From assembly GCA_037013495.1 (NCBI GenBank), contig CM072808.1, forward strand, positions 7,293,319 through 7,357,318: 64,000 bases of DNA, read 5' to 3'. The notes below the pieces were generated by a model. The model was not told the origin of the DNA. It saw only the letters and a program-made list of their open reading frames with translations, and ran no database searches. Positions 39,079 to 52,604 of the stretch are shown here, piece after piece. The DNA comes from Hippophae tibetana (taxonomy: Eukaryota > Streptophyta > Magnoliopsida > Rosales > Elaeagnaceae). The first letter of the stretch is position 1. The number at the start of each line of letters is the position of its first letter. The position numbers were made by a program, and so were the translations under genes.

Positions 39079-41975
39079 TATAAAGGAGATATTGGTGCCG
39101 ATCTAGGTTTGTTTATTTATATTTTCAATCAATCTCTCTTATTGAAAAAAATAGGGAAGAGAAAAAGAAAATGAATGTTGTTCAAATTTTCAAAATCAAA
39201 AACACATTCGGTAAATATGAATTACAACTTTCAACGGAGATAACTTTTGACTGGGGTATCCAAACGAATATTATAATATATAAAATTAAAGCTCGTATCA
39301 AATTAAACAATATGTATTTTCCTCGAAAGGAAAATCATTTTTGTACCCAAATAACATCTTTTACATCACTTATTTACTGTTTAAAGTTTTTGACGCAATA
39401 TTTTCATTTTACTTACCTCCGGTTTAATTCAATAGACCTATGAAGGAGATATTGGTGCCGATCTAGGTTTGTTTTTTTATATTTTCAATAAATCTCTCTT
39501 ATTGAAAAAATATTGAGTTGAAAAAAAGAACGGAGATGTTGTTAACATTTTCAAAAACAAAAAAAACATTTGGTAAATAAGAGTAACAACTTTCAACGAA
39601 GATAACTTTTTACTCGGGTATCGAAACGAATATTATAATTTATTAAATGGATGCTCGTATCAAATTACACAAGATGCATTTGTCTTGCAAGAAAAAATTC
39701 GTTTTTGTACACAAATAACATCGTTTACATCATTTATTTAGTGTTTAAAGTTTTTGACGCAGCATTTTCATTTTACTTACTTCAGATTTAATTCAATAGA
39801 GCTATAAAGGAGATATTGGTGCCGATCTAGGTTTGTTTATTTATATTTTCAATCAATCTCTCTTATTGAAAAAAATAGGGAAGAGTAAAAGAAAATGAAT
39901 GTTGTTCACATTTTCAAAATCAAAAACACATTTGGTAAATATGAGTTAAGACTTTCAACAGAGATAACTTTTGACTGGGGTATCCAAACGAATATTATAA
40001 TATATAAAATTAAAGCTCGTATGAAATTAAACAATATGTATTTTCCTCGAAAGGAAAATCATTTTTGTACCCAAATAACATCTTTTACATCACTTATTTA
40101 CTGTTTAAAGTTTTTGACGCAATATTTTCATTTTACTTACCTCCGGTTTAATTCAATAGACCTATAAAGGAGATATTGGTGCCGATCTAGGTTTGTTTTT
40201 TTTTATATTTTCAATAAATCTCTCTTATTGAAAAAATATTGAGTAGAAAAAAAGAACGGAGATGTCGTTAACATTTTCAAAAACAAAAAAACATTTGGTA
40301 AATAAGTGTAAAAACTTCCAAAGGAGATAACTTTTTACTCGGGTATCGAAACAAATATTATAATTTATTAAATGGAAGCTCGTATCAAATTACACAATAT
40401 GCATTGGTCATGTAAGAAAAAAATCATTTTTGTACCCAAATAACATCGTTTACATCATTTATTTAGTGTTTAAAGTTTTTGACGCAGCATTTTCATTTTA
40501 CTTACTTCAGATTTAATTCAATAGAGCTATAAAGGAGATATTGGTGCCGATCTAGGTTTGTTTATTTATATTTTCAATCAATCTCTCTTATTGAAAAAAA
40601 TAGGGAAGAGAAAAAGAAAATGAATGTTGTTCAAATTTTCAAAATCAAAAACACATTTGGTAAATATGAATTACAACTTTCAACGGAGATAACTTTTGAC
40701 TGGGGTATCCAAACGAATATTATAATATATAAAATTAAAGCTCGTATCAAATTAAACAATATGTATTTTCCTCGAAAGGAAAATCATTTTTGTACCCAAA
40801 TAACATCTTTTACATCACTTATTTACTGTTTAAAGTTTTTGACGCAATATTTTCATTTTACTTACCTCCGGTTTAATTCAATAGACCTATGAAGGAGATA
40901 TTGGTGCCGATCTAGGTTTGTTTTTTTATATTTTCAATAAATCTCTCTTATTGAAAAAATATTGAGTTGAAAAAAAGAACGGAGATGTTGTTAACATTTT
41001 CAAAAACAAAAAAAACATTTGGTAAATAAGAGTAACAACTTTCAACGAAGATAACTTTTTACTCGGGTATCGAAACGAATATTATAATTTATTAAATGGA
41101 TGCTCGTATCAAATTACACAAGATGCATTTGTCTTGCAAGAAAAAATTCGTTTTTGTACACAAATAACATCGTTTACATCATTTATTTAGTGTTTAAAGT
41201 TTTTGACGCAGCATTTTCATTTTACTTACTTCAGATTTAATTCAATAGAGCTATAAAGGAGATATTGGTGCCGATCTAGGTTTGTTTATTTATATTTTCA
41301 ATCAATCTCTCTTATTGAAAAAAATAGGGAAGAGTAAAAGAAAATGAATGTTGTTCACATTTTCAAAATCAAAAACACATTTGGTAAATATGAGTTAAGA
41401 CTTTCAACAGAGATAACTTTTGACTGGGGTATCCAAACGAATATTATAATATATAAAATTAAAGCTCGTATGAAATTAAACAATATGTATTTTCCTCGAA
41501 AGGAAAATCATTTTTGTACCCAAATAACATCTTTTACATCACTTATTTACTGTTTAAAGTTTTTGACGCAATATTTTCATTTTACTTACCTCCGGTTTAA
41601 TTCAATAGACCTATAAAGGAGATATTGGTGCCGATCTAGGTTTGTTTTTTTATATTTTCAATAAATCTCTCTTATTGAAAAAATATTGAGTTGAAAAAAA
41701 GAACGGAGATGTTGTTAACATTTTCAAAAACAAAAAAAACATTTGGTAAATAAGAGTAACAACTTTCAACGAAGATAACTTTTTACTCGGGTATCGAAAC
41801 GAATATTATAATTTATTAAATGGATGCTCGTATCAAATTACACAAGATGCATTTGTCTTGCAAGAAAAAATTCGTTTTTGTACACAAATAACATCGTTTA
41901 CATCATTTATTTAGTGTTTAAAGTTTTTGACGCAGCATTTTCATTTTACTTACTTCAGATTTAATTCAATAGAGC
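39079..41975. repeat. 1,449-bp tandem duplication of four monomers
   Basis: Monomers at 39079-40527 and 40528-41975 match in order. 'cctatgaagg' is at about 39437 and 40886. 'aagatgcatttgtcttgc' is near 39670 and 41119. 'gttaagactttcaac' is near 39946 and 41395, with 'gtatgaaatta' near 40019 and 41468. The fourth monomers differ: 40163 is the 'aacttccaaagg' type, while 41612 resembles the second monomer of the unit but reads 'cctataaagg'. The copies are therefore homologous over about three and a half monomers. Confidence 0.87.
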
Positions 41976-42335
41976 TATAAAGGAGATATTGGTGCCGATC
42001 TAGGTTTGTTTATTTATATTTTCAATCAATCTCTCTTATTGAAAAAAATAGGGAAGAGTAAAAGAAAATGAATGTTGTTCACATTTTCAAAATCAAAAAC
42101 ACATTTGGTAAATATGAGTTAAGACTTTCAACAGAGATAACTTTTGACTGGGGTATCCAAACGAATATTATAATATATAAAATTAAAGCTCGTATCAAAT
42201 TAAACAATATGTATTTTCCTCGAAAGGAAAATCATTTTTGTACCCAAATAACATCTTTTACATCACTTATTTACTGTTTAAAGTTTTTGACGCAATATTT
42301 TCATTTTACTTACCTCCGGTTTAATTCAATAGACC

Positions 42336-42699
42336 TATAAAGGAGATATTGGTGCCGATCTAGGTTTGTTTTTTTTATATTTTCAATAAATCTCTCTTAT
42401 TGAAAAAATATTGAGTAGAAAAAAAGAACGGAGATGTCGTTAACATTTTCAAAAACAAAAAAACATTTGGTAAATAAGTGTAAAAACTTCCAAAGGAGAT
42501 AACTTTTTACTCGGGTATCGAAACGAATATTATAATTTATTAAATGGAAGCTCGTATCAAATTACACAATATGCATTGGTCATGCAAGAAAAAAATCATT
42601 TTTGTACCCAAATAACATCGTTTCCATTATTTATTTATTGTTTAATGTTTTTGACGTATTATTTTCATTTTACTTACTTCACGTTTAATTCAATAGAGC
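42336..42699. repeat. B monomer with a left-family 3' patch
   Basis: The head and body are right-family ('gatgtcgttaac', 'aacttccaaagg', 'aaaaaatcattttt'). From about 42611 it switches to the left-family tail: 'cgtttccattattt', 'tgtttaatgtttttgacg' and 'tattattttc'. The next monomer opens with 'ctataaaagagat', also typical of the 20-31 kb array. By about 42757 ('ctcttttattg', 'aatagggaag') the sequence is right-family again. The tract is thus about 100-150 bp. The counterpart at 51361 has right-family sequence here, so the patch post-dates or escaped the large duplication. Confidence 0.82.
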
Positions 42700-43514
42700 T
42701 ATAAAAGAGATATTGGTGCCGACCTAGGTTTGTTTATTTATATTTTCAATCAATCTCTTTTATTGAAAAAAATAGGGAAGAGAAAAAGAAAATGAATGTT
42801 GTTCACATTTTCAAAATCGAAAACACATTTGGAAAATATGAGTTACAACTTTCAACGGAGATAACTTTTGACTGGGGCATCAAAACGAATATTATAATAT
42901 ATCAAATTAAAGGTCGTATCAAATTAAACAATATGCATTTTCCTCGAAAGGAAAATCATTTTTGTACCCAAATAACATCGTTTACATCACTTATTTACTG
43001 TTTAAAGTTTTTGACGCACCATTTTCATTTTACTTACTTCCGGTTTAATTCAATAGAGCTATAAAAACGATATTGGTGTCGATCAAGGTTTGTTTTTTAT
43101 ATTTTCAATCAATCTCTCGTATTGAAAAAATATTGAGTAGAAAAAAAGAACGGAGATGTTGTTAACATTTTCAAAAACTAAAAAATAATTTGGTAAATAA
43201 GTGTAAAAACTTTCAAAGGAGATAACTTTTTACTCGGGTATCGAAACGAATATTATAATTTATTAAATGGAAGCTCGTATCAAATTACACAATATGCATT
43301 GGTCATGCAAGAAAAAAATGGTTTTTGTACCCAAATAACATGGTTTACATCATTTATTTATTGTTTAAAGTTTTTGACATAGCATTTTCATTTTACTTAC
43401 TTCACGTTTAATTCAATAGAGCTATAAAGGAGAAATTGGTGTCAACCTAGTTTTGTTTATTTATATTTTCAATCAATCTCTTTTATTGAAAAAAATAGGG
43501 AAGAGAAAAAGAAA

Positions 43515-44610
43515 ATGAATGTTTTTCACATTTTCAAAATCGAAAACACATTTGGAAAATATGAGTTACAACTTTCAACGGACATAACTTTTGACTGGGG
43601 TATCGAAACGAAAATTATAATATATCAAATTAAAGCTCGTATCAAATTAAACAATATGCATTTTCCTCGAAAGGAAAATCATTTTTTTACCCAAATAACA
43701 TCGTTTACATCACTTATTTACTGTTTAAGGTTTTTGACGCAATATTTTCATTTTACTTACCTCCGGTTTAATTCAATAGACCTATAAAGGAGATATTGGT
43801 GCCGATCTAGGTTTGTTTTTTTATATTTTCAATAAATCTCTCTTATTGAAAAAATATTGGGTAGAAAAAAAGAATGGAGATGTCGTTAACATTTTCCAAA
43901 ACAAAAAAACATTTGGTAAATAATTGTAAAAACTTCCAAAGGAGATAACGTTTTACTCGGGTATCGAAACGAATATTATAATTTATTAAATGGAAGCTCG
44001 TATCAAATTACACAATATGCATTGGTCATGCAAGAAAAAAATCATTTTTGTACCCAAATAACATCGTTTACATCATTGATTTATTGTTTAAAGTTTTTGA
44101 CGTAGCATTTTCATTTTACTTACTTCACGTTTAATTCAATAGAGCTATAAAGGAGATATTGGTGCCGACCTAGGTTTGTTTATTTATATTTTCAATCAAT
44201 CTCTCTAACAGAAAAAAATAGAGAAGAGAAAAAGAAAATGAATGTTGTTCACATTTTCAAAATCGAAAACACATTTCGAAAATATGAGTTACAACTTTCT
44301 ACGGAGATAACTTTTGACTGGGGTATCAAAACGAATATTATATAATCAAATTAAAGCTCGTATCAAATTAAACAATATGCATTTTCCTCGAAAGGAAAAT
44401 CATTTTTTACCCAAATAACATCGTTTACATCACTTATTTACTGTTTAAAGTTTTTGACGCAATATTTTCATTTTACTTACTTCCGGTTTAATTCAAGAGA
44501 GCTATAAAGGGGATATTGGTGCCGACATAGGGTTTTCTTTATTTATATTTTCAATCAATCTCTCTTATTGAAAAAAATAGGGAAGAGAAAAAGAAAATGA
44601 ATGTTGTTCA
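43515..44610. repeat. Three-monomer segment repeated at 46044 and 53986
   Basis: 'gaatgtttttcacattttc', 'cggacataac', 'acgaaaattataat', 'tttaaggtttttg', 'ttgggtagaaaaaaag', 'aataattgtaaaaac', 'catcattgattt' and 'ctctctaacagaaaaa' appear in this order at 43515-44610, 46044-47140 and 53986-55080. The spacings are 2,529 and 7,942 bp. Similarity ends inside the A monomer at 44503, which continues 'caaattttcaaaatcaaa' where 47032 continues 'cacattttcaaaatcgaa'. Confidence 0.88.
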
Positions 44611-47031
44611 AATTTTCAAAATCAAAAACACATTTGGTAAATATGAATTACAACTTTCAACGGAGATAACTTTTGACTGGGGTATCCAAACGAATATTAT
44701 AATATATAAAATTAAAGCTCGTATCAAATTAAACAATATGAATTTTCCTCGAAAGGAAAATCATTTTTGTACCCAAATAACATCGTTTACATCACTTATT
44801 TACTTTTTATAGTTTTTGATGCATTATTTTCATTTTACTTACTTCCGGTTTAATCCAATAGACCTATAAAGGAGATATTGGTGCCGATCAAGGTTTTTTT
44901 TTTATATTTTCAATCAATCTCTCTTATGGAAAAAATATTGAGTTGAAAAAAAGAACGGAGATTTTGTTCACATTTTCAAAAACAAAAAAACATTTGGTAA
45001 ATAAGAGTAACAACTTTCAACGAAGATAACTTTTTAATCGGGTATCGAAACGAATATTATAATTTATTAAATGGAAGCTCGTATCAAATTACACAATATG
45101 CATTGGTCTCGAAAGAAAAAAAATCGTTTTTGTACCCAAATAACATCGTTTACATCACTTATTTTGTGTTTAAAGATTTTGACGCAGGATTTTCATTTTA
45201 CTTACTTTCGGTTTAATTCAAGAGAGCTATAAAGGGGATATTGGTGCCGACATAGGGTTTTCTTTATTTATATTTTCAATCAATCTCTTTTATTGAAAAA
45301 AATAGGGAAGAGAAAAAGAAAATGAATGTTGTTCACATTTTCAAAATCGAAAACACATTTGGAAAATATGAGTTACAACTTTCAACGGAGATAACTTTTG
45401 ACTGGGGTATCGAAACGAATATTATAATATATCAAATTAAAGCTCGTATCAAATTAAACAATATGCATTTTCCTCGAAAGGAAAATCATTTTTGTACCCA
45501 AATAACATCATTTACATCATTTATTTACTGTTTAAAGTTTTTGACGCACCATTTTCATTTTACTTACTTCCGGTTTAATTCAATATAGCTATAAAGGAGA
45601 TATTGGTGCCGATCAAGGTTTGTTTTTTATATTTTCAATCAATCTCTCTTATTGAAAAAATATTGAGTAGAAAAAAAGAACGGAGATGTTGTTAACATTT
45701 TCAAAAACAAAAAGAAATTTGGTAAATAAGTGTAAAAACTTTCAAAGGAGATAACTTTTTACTCGGGTATCGAAACGAATATTATAATTTATTAAATGGA
45801 TGCTCGTATCAAATTACACAATATGCATTGGTCATGCAAGAAAAAATTCGTTTTTGTACCCAAATAACATCGTTTACATAATTTATTTAGTGTTTAAAGT
45901 TTTTGACGCAGCATTTTCATTTTACTTACTTCAGATTTAATTCAATAGAGCTATAAAGGAGATATTGGTGCCGACCTAGGTTTGTTTATTTATATTTTCA
46001 ATCAATCTCTTTTATTGAAAAAAATAGGGAAGAGAAAAAGAAAATGAATGTTTTTCACATTTTCAAAATCGAAAACACATTTGGAAAATATGAGTTACAA
46101 CTTTCAACGGACATAACTTTTGACTGGGGTATCGAAACGAAAATTATAATATGTCAAATTAAAGCTCGTATCAAATTAAACAATATGCATTTTCCTCGAA
46201 AGGAAAATCATTTTTTTACCCAAATAACATCGTTTACATCACTTATTTACTGTTTAAGGTTTTTGACGCAATATTTTCATTTTACTTACCTCCGGTTTAA
46301 TTCAATAGACCTATAAAGGAGATATTGGTGCCGATCTAGGTTTGTTTTTTTATATTTTCAATAAATCTCTCTTATTGAAAAAATATTGGGTAGAAAAAAA
46401 GAATGGAGATGTCGTTAACATTTTCCAAAACAAAAAAACATTTGGTAAATAATTGTAAAAACTTCCAAAGGAGATAACTTTTTACTCGGGTATCGAAACG
46501 AATATTATAATTTATTAAATGGAAGCTCGTATCAAATTACACAATATGCATTGGTCATGCAAGAAAAAAATCATTTTTGTACCCAAATAACATCGTTTAC
46601 ATCATTGATTTATTGTTTAAAGTTTTTGACGTAGCATTTTCATTTTACTTACTTCACGTTTAATTCAATAGAGCTATAAAGGAGATATTGGTGCCGACCT
46701 AGGTTTGTTTATTTATATTTTCAATCAATCTCTCTAACAGAAAAAAATAGAGAAGAGAAAAAGAAAATGAATGTTGTTCACATTTTCAAAATCGAAAACA
46801 CATTTCGAAAATATGAGTTACAACTTTCTACGGAGATAACTTTTGACTGGGGTATCAAAACGAATATTATATAATCAAATTAAAGCTCGTATCAAATTAA
46901 ACAATATGCATTTTCCTCGAAAGGAAAATCATTTTTTACCCAAATAACATCGTTTACATCACTTATTTACTGTTTAAAGTTTTTGACGCAATATTTTCAT
47001 TTTACTTACTTCCGGTTTAATTCAAGAGAGC

Positions 47032-47393
47032 TATAAAGGGGATATTGGTGCCGACATAGGGTTTTCTTTATTTATATTTTCAATCAATCTCTTTTATTGA
47101 AAAAAATAGGGAAGAGAAAAAGAAAATGAATGTTGTTCACATTTTCAAAATCGAAAACACATTTGGAAAATATGAGTTACAACTTTCAACGGAGATAACT
47201 TTTGACTGGGGTATCGAAACGAAAATTATAATATATAAAATTAAAGCTCGTATCAAATTAAACAATATGCATTTTCCTCGAAAGGAAAATCATTTTTGTA
47301 CATAAATAACATCATTTACATCACTTATTAACTGTTTAAAGTTTTTGACGCACTATTTTCATTTTACTTACGTCCGGTTTAATTCAATAGATC
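47032..47393. repeat. Chimeric monomer: right-family A head, left-family A' tail (copy 1)
   Basis: The head has 'aatagggaagag' and 'aaaatcgaaaacac'. From about 47300 it has 'gtacataaataacatcat', 'attaactg', 'cttacgtccgg' and 'atagatct', matching the A' tail at 35.73-35.83 kb, including the rare 'catcatttac' and 'atagatct'. This opens a left-family island inside the right array. Confidence 0.85.
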
Positions 47394-48360
47394 TATAAAG
47401 GAGTATTGGTGCCGATCTAGGTTTGTTTTTTTATATTTTCAATCAATCTCTCTTATTGAAAAAATATTGAGTAGAAAAAAAGAACAGAGATGTTGTTAAC
47501 ATTTTCAAAAACAAAAAAACATTTGGTACATAAGTGTAAAAGCTTTCAAACTAGATAACTTTTTACTCGAGTATCGAAACGAATATTATAATTTATTAAA
47601 TGGAAGCTCGTATCAAATTACACAATATGCATGGGTCATCCAAGAAAAAAATCGTTTTTGTACCCAAATAACATCGTTTAAATCATTTATTTAGTGTTTA
47701 AAGTTTTTGACGCAGTATTTTCATTTTACTTACTTCACGTTTAATTCAATAGAGCTATAAAGAAGATATTGGAGCCGACCTAGGTTTGTTTATTTATATA
47801 TTCAATCAATCTCTCTTATTGAAAAAAATAGAGAAGAGAAAAAGAAAATGAATGTTGTTCACATTTTCAAAATAGAAAACACATTTGGTAAATATGAGTT
47901 ACAACTTTCAATAGAAATAACTTTTGATTGGGGTATCGAAACGAATATTATAATATATCAAATTAAACCTCGTATCAAATTAAAAAATATGCATTTTCCT
48001 CGAAAGGAAAATCATTTTTGTACCCAAATAACATCGTTTACATCACTTATTTACTGTTTAAAGTTTTTGACGCACCATTTTCATTTGACTTACTTCCGGT
48101 TTAATTCAATAGAGCTATAAAGGAGATATTGGTGCCGATCAAGGTTTGTTTTTTATATTTTCAATCAATCTCTCTTATTGAAAAAATATTGAGTAGAAAA
48201 AAAGAACGGAGATGTTGTTAACATTTTCAAAAACAAAAAAACATTTGGTAAATAAGTGAAAAAACTTTCAAAAGAGATAACTTTTTACTCGAGTATCGAA
48301 ACAAATATTATAATTTATTAAATGGAAGCTCGTATCAAATTACACAATATGCATTGGTCA
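47300..48360. repeat. Left-family island inside the right array (copy 1)
   Basis: The B monomer at 47394 matches that at 35830 ('gagtattggtgccg', 'gcatgggtcatcc', 'gacgcagtattttc'). The A monomer at 47756 matches those at 36192 and 11215 ('tatatattcaatc', 'aaacctcg', 'aaaaaatatgca' or near). The B monomer at 48116 keeps left-type 'gatcaaggtttg' and 'actcgagtatcg', then becomes right-type near its end ('cttcagatttaattc'). Confidence 0.82.
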
Positions 48361-51300
48361 TGCAAGAAAAAATTCATTTTTGTACCCAAATAACATCGTT
48401 TACATCATTTATTTATTGTTTATAGTTTTTGACGCAGCATTTTCATTTTACTTACTTCAGATTTAATTCAAGAGAGTTATAAAGGAGATATTGGTGCCGA
48501 CCTAGGTTTGTTTATTTATATTTTCAATCAATCTCTTTTATTGAAAAAAATAGGGAAGAGAAAAAGAAAATGAATGTTGTTCACATTTTCAAAATCGAAA
48601 ACACATTTGGAAAATATGAGTTACAACTTTCTACGGAGATAACTTTTGACTGGGGTATCAAAACGAATATTATATAATCAAATTAACGCTCGTATCAAAT
48701 TAAACAATATGCATTTTCCTCGAAAGGAAAATCATTTTTTACCCAAATAACATCGTTTACATCACTTATTTACTGTTTAAAGTTTTTGACGCAATATTTT
48801 CATTTTACTTACCTCCGGTTTAATTCAATAGAACTATAAAGGAGATATTGGTGCCGACCTAGGTTTGTTTATTTATATTTTCAATAAATCTCTCTTATTG
48901 AAAAAAATAGGGAAGAGAAAAAGAAAATGAATGTTGTTCACATTTTCAAAATCAAAAACACATTTGGTAAATATGAGTTACAACTTTCAACGGAGATAAC
49001 TTTTGACTGGGGTATCCAAACGAATATTATAATATATAAAATTAAAGCTCGTATCAAATTAAACAATATGCATTTTCCTCGAAAGGAAAATCATTTTTGT
49101 ACCCAAATAACATCGTTTACATCACTTATTTACTGTTTAAAGTTTTTGACGCAATATTTTCATTTTACTTACCTCCGGTTTAAATCAATAGACCTATAAA
49201 GGAGATATTGGTGCCGATCTAGGTTTTTTTTTTATATTTTCAATAAATCTCTCTTATTGAAAAAATATTGAGTAGAAAAAAAGAACGGAGATTTCGTTAA
49301 CATTTTCAAAAACAAAAAAACATTTGGTAAATAAGTGTAAAAACTTCCAAAGGAGATAACTTTTTACTCGAGTATCGAAACGAATATTATAATTTATTAA
49401 ATGGAAGCTCGTATCAAATTACACAATATGCATTGGTCATGCAAGAAAAAAATCATTTTTGTACCCAAATAACATCGTTTACATCATTTATTTATTGTTT
49501 AAAGTTTTTGACGTAGCATTTTCATTTTACTTACTTCACGTTTAATTCAATAGAGCTATAAAGGAGATATTGGTGCCGACCTAGGTTTGTTTATTTATAT
49601 TTTCAATCAATCTCTCTTATTGAAAAAATAGGGAAGAGAAAAAGAAAATGAATGTTGTTCACATTTTCAAAATCAAAAACACATTTGGTAAATATGAGTT
49701 ACCTCTTTCAACGGAGATAACTTTTGACTGGGGTATCCAAACGAATATTATAATATATAACATTAAAGCTCGTATCAAATTAAACAATATGCATTTTCCT
49801 CGAAAGGAAAATCATTTTTGTACCCAAATAACATCGTTTACATCACTTATTTACTATTTAAAGTTTTTGACGCATCATTTTCATTTTACTTACTTCCAGT
49901 TTAATCCAATAGACCTATAAAGGAGATATTGGTGCCGATCAAGGTTTTTTTTTATATTTTCAATCAATCTCTCTTATGGAAAAAATATTGAGTAGAAAAA
50001 AAGAACGGAGATGTTGTTCACATTTTCAAAAACAAAAAAACATTTGTTAAATAAGAGTAACAACTTTCAACGGAGATAACTTTTTACTCGGGTATCGAAA
50101 CGAATATTATAATTTATTAAATGGATGCTCGTATCAAATTACACAATATGCATTGGTCATACAAGAAAAAATTCGTTTTTGTACCCAAATAACATCGTTT
50201 ACATCATTTATTTAGTGTTTCAATTTTTTTGACGCAGCATTTTCATTTTACTTATTTCAGATTTAATTCAATAGAGCTATAAAGGAGATATTGGTGCCGA
50301 CCTAGGTTTGTTTATTTATATTTTCAATCAATCTCTCTTATTGAAAAAAATAGGGAAGAGAAAAAGAAAATGAATGTTGTTCAAATTTTCAAAATCAAAA
50401 ACACATTTGGTAAATATGAATTACAACTTTCAACGGAGATAACTTTTGACTGGGGTATCCAAACGAATATTATAATATATAAAATTAAAGCTCGTATCAA
50501 ATTAAACAATATGTATTTTCCTCGAAAGGAAAATCATTTTTGTACCCAAATAACATCTTTTACATCACTTATTTACTGTTTAAAGTTTTTGACGCACTAT
50601 TTTGATTTTACTTAAGTCCGGTTTAATTCAATAGACCTATAAAGGAGATATTGGAGCCGATCTAGGTTTGTTTTTTTATATTTTCAATCAATCTCTCTTA
50701 TTGAAAAAATATTGAGTAGAAAAAAAGAACGGAGATGTTGTTAACATTTTCAAAAACAAAAAACCATTTGGTAAATATGGGTAAAACATTTCAAAGGAGA
50801 TAACTTTTTACTCGGGTATCGAAACGAATATTATAATTTATTAAATGAAAGCTCGTATCAAATTACACAATATGCATTGGTCATGCAAGAAAAAATTCGT
50901 TTTTGTACCTAAATAACATCGTTTACATCATTTATTTGGTGTTTAAAGTTTTTGACGCAGCATTTTCATTTTACTTACTTCAGATTTAATTCAATAGAGC
51001 TATAAAGGAGATATTGGTGCCGATCTAGGTTTGTTTATTTATATTTTCAATCAATCTCTCTTATTGAAAAAAATAGGGAAGAGTAAAAGAAAATGAATGT
51101 TGTTCACATTTTCAAAATCAAAAACACATTTGGTAAATATGAGTTAAGACTTTCAACAGAGATAACTTTTGACTGGGGTATCCAAACGAATATTATAATA
51201 TATAAAATTAAAGCTCGTATCAAATTAAACAATATGTATTTTCCTCGAAAGGAAAATCATTTTTGTACCCAAATAACATCTTTTACATCACTTATTTACT

Positions 51301-52604
51301 GTTTAAAGTTTTTGACGCAATATTTTCATTTTACTTACCTCCGGTTTAATTCAATAGACCTATAAAGGAGATATTGGTGCCGATCTAGGTTTGTTTTTTT
51401 TTATATTTTCAATAAATCTCTCTTATTGAAAAAATATTGAGTAGAAAAAAAGAACGGAGATGTCGTTAACATTTTCAAAAACAAAAAAACATTTGGTAAA
51501 TAAGTGTAAAAACTTCCAAAGGAGATAACTTTTTACTCGGGTATCGAAACGAATATTATAATTTATTAAATGGAAGCTCGTATCAAATTACACAATATGC
51601 ATTGGTCATGCAAGAAAAAAATCATTTTTGTACCCAAATAACATCGTTTACATCATTTATTTATTGTTTAAAGTTTTTGACGTAGCATTTTCATTTTACC
51701 TACTTCACGTTTAATTCAATAGAGCAATAAAGGAGATATTGGTGCCGACCTAGGTTTGTTTATTTATATTTTCAATCAATCTCTTTTATTGAAAAAAATA
51801 GGGAAGAGAAAAAGAAAATGAATGTTGTTCACTTTTTCAAAATCGAAAACATATTTGGAAAATATGAGTTACAACTTTCAACGGAGATAACTTTTGACTG
51901 GGGCATCGAAACGAATATTATAATATATCAAATTAAAGGTCGTATCAAATTAAACAATATGCATTTTCCTCGAAAGGAAAATCATTTTTGTACCCAAATA
52001 ACATCGTTTACATCACTTATTTACTGTTTAAAGTTTTTGACGCACCATTTTCATTTTACTTACTTCCGGTTTAATTCAATAGAGCTATAAAAACGATATT
52101 GGTGTCGATCAAGGTTTGTTTTTTATATTTTCAATCAATGTCTCGTATTGAAAAAATATTGAGTAGAAAAAAAGAACGGAGATGTTGTTAACATTTTCAA
52201 AAACTAAAAAATAATTTGGTAAATAAGTGTAAAAACTTTCAAAGGAGATAACTTTTTACTCGGGTATCGAAACGAATATTATAATTTATTAAATGGAAGC
52301 TCGTATCAAATTACACAATATGCATTGGTCATGCAAGAAAAAAATGGTTTTTGTACCCAAATAACATGGTTTACATCATTTATTTATTGTTTAAAGTTTT
52401 TGACGTAGCATTTTCATTTTACTTACTTCACGTTTAATTCAATAGAGCTATAAAGGAGAAATTGGTGTCAACCTAGTTTTGTTTATTTATATTTTCAATC
52501 AATCTCTTTTATTGAAAAAAATAGGGAAGAGAAAAAGAAAATGAATGTTGTTCACATTTTCAAAATCAAAAACACATTTGCTAAATATGAGTTACAAATT
52601 TAAA

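Larger units (their letters stand above)
36192..44502. repeat. Right-family array 1: A-B dimers of about 724 bp, monomers 101-123
   Basis: Monomer starts, A and B strictly alternating from A: 36192, 36549, 36912, 37274, 37636, 37996, 38361, 38721, 39079, 39439, 39803, 40163, 40528, 40888, 41252, 41612, 41976, 42336, 42700, 43060, 43423, 43783, 44146. A copies have 'aatagggaagag' and commonly 'aaaatcaaaaacac' with 'ggtatccaaacg' and 'atataaaatt', or 'aaaatcgaaaacac' with 'ggaaaatatg'. B copies often have 'gatgtcgttaac' and 'aacttccaaagg'. The recurrent A frame is open in most copies. Confidence 0.9.
44661..52604. repeat. Large segmental repeat, copy 1 (22 monomers, about 7.94 kb)
   Basis: From 'cggagataac' at 44661, the sequence matches that starting at 52605, in the same order and at offsets of 7,942-7,944 bp. 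Corresponding landmarks include A-frame starts at 45322/53264, 46044/53986, 47848/55790, 49648/57590 and 51818/59760, and the A-A joins at 47032/54974 and 48835/56777. Upstream of 44661 the two copies differ: 'gaattacaactttcaa' versus 'gagttacaaatttaaa'. Confidence 0.93.
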
